Shown here: one piece after another, positions 56,961-64,000 of the stretch
How positions within the stretch are numbered: position 1 is the stretch's first letter
Layout: the number at the start of each line of letters is the position of its first letter
DNA from: Gnetum montanum
Taxonomy: Eukaryota; Streptophyta; Gnetopsida; Gnetales; Gnetaceae
NCBI GenBank assembly: GCA_015680685.1
Contig: MNCI01001024.1
Span: 87,577 to 151,576, forward strand
Length of the DNA: 64,000 nucleotides
Direction: 5' to 3'
Notes under the pieces: model-generated
The model's input: the letters and a program-made list of their open reading frames with translations, nothing else
What the model was told of the DNA's origin: nothing
The model's database searches: none
Position numbers and translations under genes: made by a program

Positions 56961-58740
56961 AAGTGAAGGAATTGATCTTTCTTTTACTAAAGCATTAAGA
57001 CATGCTTCTAGATTACCTAATGTTAATGTCAAAACCATTAATGGAATGGAAGATATTAGATTGTTTTTTTTGTAGCTTATGATGTTGAACAAATATTTTG
57101 AGCTTGAAGATGTTGAAAATTATTAGAAGGTATCATATGTTGAAACTAAGCTTGAGGATACAACACAAGTATGGTGAAAGAAAGAAAGTAATTCTTATTT
57201 GGTAAGAAAAGATACTCATATCAAAGATTACCCTCTTATGTAATTTATTCTAAAGAGAAGATTTTAAAAATCTCATCATATATAGAAAGCCATTAAAAGG
57301 TTGAAATATATTAGGAAATGTTATACAATTATACAAGAATATGATATGAACTTCTATAAATCTTCTAGAAAGCTAAGGTACATTTGGGTGAGTATGAAAA
57401 AGCTTCCAACTTTCAAGGTCAACTAAAGAAAGAATTCTAGTAAATAGCTTATCTTCTATGAACCTCAAGCCTTGGATGAAGCTTTTGATTTGGCTTTCAA
57501 GAATAAAAAGAAGCTTCATGGCTTGAATAAAGTTCCTGAGACATTCAAAGGTAAATACATAAATGATTCTAATGGAGATAAATGGGTAAAGGAGAAGGAT
57601 AATGCCAAGAAAAATTCCCATGAGTTAGAGAATAATAAGGCTAAGATTCCAAGAAATATACTTCTAAAAATAGAAAAGATTAATAAAATGGCAATTTTTC
57701 AAAGATTCAATGTTTTAATTGTGAAGAATGGTGACATAAGCAATGGTAGTGCAAGAAATATAAGTCATCAAAGAGCAAGGAACTTTAAAATTTGAAGAAA
57801 AAAAGTCTTAATATAAAGGCAATCCTAATACTCCTTTGATTAAAGATGTTACTAAAATTAACTCATTCATGGAAAATATCAATTTTAATATTGATCCTTT
57901 AAGAAAAATGCTATTTAGAGTTAGCGATAGGTGTATTTCTAGTGAAAAGTTACATCACATATTAATATATGGAGGTGAACAAAGAATGTTATTTCATATA
58001 AGGCTATTGATAAACTTTGATTGAAGGTAATTTCTCATCCTAAGACTTATAAAGTGTATTGGCTCTCTAGAGATCATTTTCAAGAGGTAAAATAAATATG
58101 AATTTTATCTTTTAAGATTGATTCTTTTAAAGATCAAGTGTTATGTGACATTCTTTCCATAGATAGTATTGATGTTAGACTTCATAGACCTTGGAATTAT
58201 GATAACAAGGCTACATATGATAGAAAAAGAAATATTTAGTTAGTTCCAAGGAAAGATGAAGTGAACCAATTGCTTCCTATGATATTGTAGCAATACAATT
58301 AAAATGTACCTATTAATGCTTCATTAATTTTTCTTAGTAAGAGAGAACATCTCAAAGCACATGAGGAGAATGGTTATGTTTTTGTTATTTTTTCTACAAT
58401 TACAACATGTAAAGAGGAGCCTCAAAATGAACTTCCACTAGCTATGTAATCTTTAGCATAATAATTTGCTAATGTCTTCAAAGATGATTTGGAAGGGCTT
58501 CTAATCCATCCAGTATCAAATATACTTCATACTTAGAGCAACCATTCTAAATGAGAGAGCATCCCAAATGACTCCACATTAGAGAGAGAAGTTGCATAAA
58601 CAAGTGAGTTACTCTCCAATTATTTCATTTAGGAATCTATTTTTCCATGTCTCATTTCAACTACCCTTATTTATTAAAAGGATACAAGTGAAATGAGAAT
58701 ATGCATTGACTCTAGGGCCATTAATAGTATTACTGTTAAG
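56605..58740 (+). pseudogene. Element G gag-protease and start of RT (chromovirus-type Ty3/gypsy)
   Basis: Gag core near 57030-57400 ('VETKLEDTTQVW'). The CCHC zinc knuckle is at 57711-57752: C-F-N-C, four residues, H, four residues, C, with two in-frame stops (TGA, TAG). Protease/linker at 58020-58300 reads 'ISHPKTYKVYWLS', 'FKDQVLCDILSIDSID' and 'LHRPWNYDNKATYDRKRN', the usual ILGRPWQ(F/Y)DR block. RT begins with 'NVFKDDLEGLL' and ends 'MRICIDSRAINSITVK' at 58740, where H enters. RT continues after 63424. Many stops; inactive. Confidence 0.78.
58736..58740. repeat. Target-site duplication of element H, left copy (TTAAG)
   Basis: TTAAG precedes the LTR start TGTTACATC and recurs at 63420-63424 after the other LTR. 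Removing H and one copy makes G's RT read '...AINSITVK' followed by 'YKFSYL', the conserved order of chromovirus RT. Confidence 0.9.
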
Positions 58741-59314
58741 TGTTACATCTCCATTCCCAAATGATTATATTTCTTAACAAAGATGTTGCCTCTTCATAAC
58801 AAGTGTTATTGTTATCATTATAGGACCCAAAACGGTATTTGTAATTAAGATCCATAGGGGCATGTTGTAATAGAGAACATGTCTCTTGAGGTAACCTTTG
58901 GGGATTTGACCTAAAGCATTTATACCTAGGCTTAGAGGTCATGCCAAGCATGGAGTGGTGAAGTTGGTATAGGCAAGTCACAAGAGCTAGGTGAAGCAAT
59001 ACAAAACGTGGACTAGCCATTCCTTCTAGTTGGGTAATAGGCCTAACCATGGTAGTAATGCTAGATTTCCTCGAATGGGATAGATGGCAAAGGAAGAAAA
59101 CCCTAAGGAACACTCTTAGAGCATGATCTAGATGCATTATTCCATATCAATAAAGAATTTCTTTTTTTTTCTTTCTACATTTTTTCTATTATTCCTTTAT
59201 ACATAATGTAGAATATCACATATATTTCACATTTGGTATATTTTCTTTGTCAGATAATGTCTAATATATCATATGTTTGATGTTTTCCATAACATCCATG
59301 GATAGGATGTCACA
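58741..59314 (+). mobile_element. Element H 5' LTR
   Basis: Starts TGTTACATCTCC and ends GGATGTCACA; pairs with 62844-63419 and 55503-56077. A-rich 'caataaag' polyadenylation-like words near 59148 precede a T-rich stretch. Confidence 0.88.
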
Positions 59315-59316
59315 AT

Positions 59317-59334
59317 TGGTATAAAAGAAAACCA
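59317..59334 (+). other. Primer-binding site of element H
   Basis: TGGTATAAAAGAAAACCA two bases after the LTR. It is a decayed version of the TGGTATCAGAGC initiator-Met tRNA site used by chromoviruses and copia elements. Confidence 0.55.
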
Positions 59335-59879
59335 TGATCCTAGGGACATTTAAAACAATGGGATAACTACAACTTGATGATGAACCATAGAGCCATGAAC
59401 TAGGAAGAATCATGAGCTACCAACCGAAAAAATTCTTTCATGGGTATTATTGATCGATGAAGATCTGATTATGCTCCATCAAGGGTCATCAATTATTAGA
59501 GATGATGGTAAGACAAGGATATATTGGTCTAGGTAACTCTTACCCATCTTAATGTTATAAATATTAATTAGTTAAGATCATTGTTAATTTTCTCCATGCA
59601 TCGCCTCTACCATCACCACCACACATCCCCTCTACTTCATCTTGTGAAGGCTATGTTGATGCCACATAGATTGGTGGCAAATCCCTCACATCCCCCAACA
59701 AAGCCATGATCTAAAATCACCCACTTCCATGCCTAGAAACCCTAGGAAGGTTGGGATGGATAGAGCTATGTCTTGTGCTTCTGGCTTGTGGTGCCCCTAC
59801 AACCATTGCATCCTATTGTTGTTTCCTACTGTAGTGCACTTTAACCTACACTACACCCATCTTCAGCTACCTTTTATAG
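59335..59879 (+). other. Element H leader, no gene seen
   Basis: No coding homology recognised. It contains several 'accctccc/catccc' runs near 59590-59700. The open frame at 59729-59959 runs into the minisatellite and lacks support. Confidence 0.5.
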
Positions 59880-60345
59880 CCCATAACAGCCCATGCCAGG
59901 CATTGTGGACAATAACAACACCATTCATAATGGTCCATGTTGGGCACCATGGACATTGATGACATCATTCATAATAGCCCATGTCAAGCACTGTAAACAT
60001 TGACGATGCTGTTCATAATGGCCCATGATAATCACCATGGGCATCAATGGTGTCCATCCTAAGCACTGCAGGCACCAATAGTACCATTCATAATGGTCCA
60101 TTATGGGCATTGACAACACCATTTATAATAGCCTATCCTAGGCACAACGAGCATCCATAGCTTGTCGATAATGGCCCATTGTGGGTACCATAGACACCAA
60201 TGACATTTTTTATAATGATCCATCTTGGGCACTCATGAAATCATTCATAATGACCCATCCCAAGCACTGTAGGCACCGATGACATGGTTCATGATGGTTC
60301 ATCATGGGCACCGATGACACCATTTATAATGATTCATATCATCAT
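59880..60345 (+). repeat. Minisatellite in element H
   Basis: About ten imperfect units of 35-60 bases with the phrase 'cattcataatggcccat' followed by 'gggcaccatggacat(t/c)gatgacac'. Units vary in length and sequence, so the array is old. No copy was identified in H2, which lacks this part. Confidence 0.8.
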
Positions 60346-61303
60346 GATAGGAAAATTCTACATTAGCAAATGGAAAATATAAAATTCCCATCATCAAGTC
60401 ATTAGTTTAAAATTAATAATGTGTAGAAATAATTTTGAAAAATAAAATTTGATGTGTTGTTAGTATGTGAAATAAGAATTTCGTAATTAAGTGCATTTGT
60501 TTTGGAGTAGTACTAGGATGGCTGACCTCTTGGGAAGTTTTACTTTCCATGCTGAAAAGGTTCAAGACTCTATAAGCCATAACTTTTGACTCTAGAAATC
60601 TTTTTCAAAAAAATGAAGAGTCATTTCCTACAGATTTCAACTTTTCGAACACAATGGTAAAGTTAGATTTGTGCCAAGGAACCCCAAAAATTAGTTTTCA
60701 CTTCATGTTCAACATAGTGCCTCAACATCCCTAAAAATTTAATTTTAGCATAACTTGAGCATGCAATGCCCTTTTTCAACATATGAATAGAAATCTCTAA
60801 GATTTTCACCCTTTTGAACTAAATGGTGATGTTAGCTTTATCATCTAGGTATCCAATAATTTGATGATATCGTGAAACTATGCCTTAAAAGTTAACAACA
60901 TAAAAATTACTAATCATGCCTTGTTGGGAAATTAACCTTTGTAGATAGCCTTAAGATCCCTATGGCACATCATTAGTTACACTGTCAGAGTTAGTGTCTT
61001 TAAGGAAGGTAGAAAGGCTATTAAGAATTAGATGCTATAATTATATATTACTAAAATTAGATGATGTATTTATATATTGCTAAAAATAGATAATGTAGTA
61101 ATGATGTATCAGTATCAATTTAGTTGATGATTAGTTAAAGAATCAGTTGATAATTAGTTGATGAAATAGAAAAATATTCAATGATGTATATCAATTTTTC
61201 TTGCAACCAAAACATATGGCTAAAAAACATGGAGACCTAAAGTATTGTTTCAACAAGGTGTATGATACCTATAAAGAGAAATGATTCAAACGAAAATCCA
61301 AGA
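60346..61303 (+). other. Element H internal region, no gene seen
   Basis: AT-rich. Short tandem variants of 'ttagatgatgtatttatat' and 'gttgatgattagttaaaga' lie at 61025-61165. No gag or pol similarity was recognised. Confidence 0.5.
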
Positions 61304-62405
61304 ATGAGAATGAAAGTTGCAACATACAATGTGCTTGCAAGATCCTTAGTAAGTGAGAAACAACAATTGCTATGTCAATCATGGGCCTTGGATTGGCATG
61401 AATATTGATATTCATGAATTTTAATAGAGCTACAAGATTTGGATGCTGATGTTTTATGATACAAGAAGTCTTGCCATGGAAATTTCTATATCAATTCTAG
61501 GTAAATCTGGAAAAGATTAGATACAAAGGTATTTATAAGCAAAACGGTTCTTGTGAAAGTTCTTCTTTTGAGACATATAGATTAACCTACTGTAGAAATC
61601 ATGTGAAATATTTTATAAAGAATCCAAGTTTGAGTTAGCACAAAGATTTGATTGGAGTTAAGAAAATAAGACTTTTTAAATTCTAGAATTTCAAGCCATG
61701 AGAAAGAAAGAATACTCAAGATTTCAAAAAAATCACATAGCCTTGGTAGTGATTCAAAAATTCCATCTTCGAGGAAGATGTGTACATGTGGTTAACACAC
61801 ATTTGGTTGTCAAATCAACATGTTTAGATGTTGGAGTATGTCAAGGAGCATACTTGATTAAGGAAATAGAAGAAAGTTTGAAGAATACCTTATTCCTAAG
61901 TTATACCAATCTAGTGTCAATTTTCCTTTGTGGAGATTTCAATGCAAAAATTGGAAGTGGTATCTATCAATTCTTAAAATATGGATGTGTAAAGGAATCC
62001 TTGGAAGATGAACCTAATTGCAAAAAGATGTTTCTATCAAAGAAACATGAAATTCCATTAGCTAGTGTATATTTTGCTTACTTTGAATCTTCAATAAATA
62101 AATCAGATTCTAAATTCAAAAACAAATGATGTTGATGGATAGTAGTCATTAAGAATCATAGTTTACTAATTACTTTTCTATGATTAATGAGGATAGATCA
62201 AGAACATTTTTCATTGAGGATTTAGATTATATTTGGTACAATGTCCAATTCTTCCAAGTTATCAGTTACTAGAGTTGATTTCTAAAGAAGAAGTGGAGAA
62301 TAATCAAGATCAAGCTTTATATCTTGAACAAGAGCATCTAATCATATACCACTTATGGTAGAATTGCAGTTACTTCCATCAATTCATAAGGTTGATCAAG
62401 ATTAG
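61304..62405 (+). pseudogene. CCR4-like deadenylase (endonuclease/exonuclease/phosphatase fold) retro-copy in H
   Basis: The start is the ATG at 61304: 'MRMKVATYNVLARSLVSEKQ' then 'QSWALDW', matching the TYN-L-A...WALDW entry of CCR4 nucleases. Further on come 'ELQDLDADVL', 'YKGIYKQNGS', 'HIALVVIQKF', 'VVNTHLVV' (NTH motif) and 'FLCGDFNAKIGSGIYQFLKY' (GDFN motif, open frame 61698-62129). 'FTNY...LDYIWY' and 'SNHIPLMVELQLL' (the usual SDH reads SNH) follow, then a stop at 62403. Motif order is that of poly(A)-specific CCR4-type enzymes in the nucleus or cytoplasm. No introns are visible, suggesting a processed copy. Several stops and frame changes in the first half make it a pseudogene. H2 carries the same copy, so capture came before both insertions. 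Confidence 0.72.
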
Positions 62406-62843
62406 GAAGTATCTCACACTTACTTTTATTTATAATCTTATTATTTTCTTCATTGTTTATTTTATATCTTAATTAGATATGTAAAATATCCAAGTTAATG
62501 GAAATTAGAAATAAAGAATTTACCATGCCTTCACTTAGGTAACTAGATATGAGTTGCACTTTGTGTGATCCTAATTAAGACTGGTGATTGGTGGTTGGTA
62601 GATCTTTAATTCACTTCTTGTCATTATCTTAGAAAATGAAGTAAATAGTTAAAAAGTAATATTGAATTTTCCATATAATTCTTCTCACATATATCTTGTT
62701 TATAAAATAAGTAAGAAACAAGTCCAACTTGAAAGAAGAAATCAAATTATTGGAACACCAGATCATAATAGAGGCATTGGAGTTGGAAAACGATAGTGAA
62801 TGTAGATTTGTTCAAGGTTGAATGAAACCTAAAGAGGGTAGAT
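62406..62843 (+). other. Element H 3' region and polypurine tract
   Basis: Noncoding. It aligns with 55081-55502 in H2. It ends with the purine-rich 'cctaaagagggtagat' immediately before the LTR. Confidence 0.7.
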
Positions 62844-63419
62844 TATTACATCCCCATTCCCAAATGATGTTTCTTCCTAATAAAGATGGTACCTCTTCAT
62901 AACAAGTATTATTGTTATCATAATAGGACTTGAAAGGGTAGTTGTAATTAAGATCTAAAGAGGCATGTTATAATAATAGATGCATATCTTGAGGTAATCA
63001 TTGGGGATTTGATCTAAATCATTTATAATTGGGCTTAGAGGTCATGCTAAGCATGGAGTGGTAAAGCCAATATAGGCAAGTCACAAGAGTTGAGTGAAGC
63101 AGGACAAGAAGTGAATTGGCCACCCCTTCTAGTTGGGTAATAGGCCTAACCATGGTGGTAGTGATAGATTGCCTCTAATGGGATAGATGCCAAAGGAAGA
63201 AAACCCCAAGGAACACTCTCAAAACATGATCTAGATACACTATTCCATATCAATAAAGCATCATTTTCTTCTGCTTTCTACATTTTCCCTATTATTTCCT
63301 TTATACATAATGTTGAATATGACATATAGTTCACATTTGGTATATTTTCTTTGTACACATAATGTCTAATATATTGTATATTTGACATTTACCATGACAT
63401 CTGGGGATGGGATGCCACG
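62844..63419 (+). mobile_element. Element H 3' LTR
   Basis: Starts TATTACATCC (TGTTACATC in the other copy) and ends GGATGCCACG, just before the TTAAG duplication. The tip bases are mutated at both ends. Confidence 0.87.
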
Positions 63420-63424
63420 TTAAG
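63420..63424. repeat. Target-site duplication of element H, right copy (TTAAG)
   Basis: See 58736-58740. Confidence 0.9.
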
Positions 63425-64000
63425 TATAAATTTTCATATCTCTAGAATGGATGATATTTTTGATGTTTTAGCTAATGTTAAAATATTTTCAAATATTTCT
63501 TAGAAAAGTGGATATCATCAAATTATAATTAGACCAATAGGTGAATGGAAAATAACATTCAACAAACCTAATTATTTGTATGAGTGGGCTAACCAATGAT
63601 CCAAGAACATTCATGAGGCTAACACATAATGTTTTGAGAGGTGTTATTGAAACATGTTAAATTATTTTCTTGATGTTATTCTTATTTATAAATCTAATGA
63701 ATATGATCATGCATAATACTTAAGGATGATGTGTTCAAACTTTCATGGAGTATGATTGGTAATTTATGTTAAGAAATGTCATTTTATAAGGAAAGAAATT
63801 GTCTACTTATATCATGTTGTTTCCAAGAATTAAGTTAGGATGAAGTCAAGCAAGAGCAAGATAATCAAGAAGTGGTATTCATGTATAAAGATTTGGATGA
63901 GGTGGGATATTTCTTTGGTTTATTTTATTTTTATAGAAAATTTATTAGAAATTTTAGTTCTATTAAATGACCTATGTTATCTTGTTTGAATAAGAATTCA
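63425..64000 (+). pseudogene. Element G RT, continuation to window end
   Basis: After H the G frame resumes with 'YKFSYL' (RYPIPR position), then a region matching the S-G-YHQ...W.TAF...YEWL.MPFGLTNAP part of chromovirus RT, badly decayed ('KWISSNYN', 'ENNIQQT'). 'EHS' and 'CIILKDDVFKLSWSM' lie further on. No intact catalytic YVDD motif was found before the window edge. Confidence 0.6.

Larger units (their letters stand above)
58741..63419 (+). mobile_element. Element H: LTR retrotransposon carrying a CCR4-like gene copy
   Basis: 4.68 kb, with LTRs 58741-59314 and 62844-63419, TGTTACATCT...GGATGTCACA ends, a TTAAG duplication, a primer-binding site at 59317 and a purine tract at 62830-62843. 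The internal 3.5 kb has no recognisable gag or pol. It holds a minisatellite (59880-60345), unassigned sequence, and an intronless CCR4-type nuclease copy in sense orientation. H is therefore non-autonomous and probably used enzymes of a chromovirus with matching LTRs. LTR divergence is high (about 18 differences per 100 bases in one stretch), so the insertion is old. Confidence 0.85.

Noticed and set aside
61304-62405. Interpreting the CCR4-like sequence as a resident host gene
   Set aside because: It lacks introns, has stops and frame changes, sits between LTRs with a target duplication, and recurs in a second copy of the same element.
1-64000. tRNA, rRNA, organellar insertions or bacterial operons
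   Set aside because: No cloverleaf B-box pattern, rRNA core or chloroplast/mitochondrial gene was recognised by eye. A tRNAscan and BLASTN search would be needed to exclude short fragments.

Overview
This window looks like intergenic heterochromatin of a seed plant with a large genome. It is AT-rich and made almost entirely of nested, decayed LTR retrotransposons. I see no intact host gene, no rRNA or tRNA gene, and no bacterial or organellar feature. The species cannot be read from the sequence. The Tat, Athila and chromovirus lineages fix it as a land plant, and the depth of old nesting suits a gymnosperm or another big genome (inference).

Layout, from oldest host sequence to youngest insertion. 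Bases 1-592 are the 3' end of a LINE. Element E is Athila-type on the minus strand: LTR at 598-1210, 3' accessory ORF at 1434-4330, pol at 50690-54165, LTR remnant at 56078-56399. Element A, a Tat-type Ty3/gypsy element at 4533-48732 (minus), split E; it has 1.9 kb LTRs and a CTTAA target duplication. Element B, Athila-type at 5512-31191 (minus), sits inside A's left LTR with an AGGGT duplication; it keeps gag and a 3' accessory ORF but has no pol. Element C, Tat-type at about 10.8-27.77 kb (plus), lies in B and has lost its 5' end. Element D at 17449-24427 (minus) has 2.3 kb LTRs and only gag-protease; it broke C's integrase with an AAAAG duplication. Right of E is a chromovirus G (56.6-58.74 kb, resuming at 63.42 kb to the window end). 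Its RT is split by element H (58741-63419, plus, TTAAG duplication). A truncated relative of H lies at 54.25-56.08 kb.

Three points stand out. (1) Tat elements A and C both carry, in the same place upstream of RT and antisense to pol, a multi-exon gene. It joins an FCP1/NLI-like HAD domain with an altered active site to a second domain resembling the one seen in plant transposon proteins, and then an acidic/coiled-coil tail. (2) In A, B, C and E, a palindromic motif from the element's own U3 recurs near the 5' end of its accessory gene. (3) The H family carries an intronless CCR4-like (EEP-fold) deadenylase copy between its LTRs.

Almost all coding regions are pseudogenes with stops and frameshifts. 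One stretch of A (44379-44906), bounded by single Ns, is inverted relative to its flanking gag and protease and is probably an assembly orientation error.
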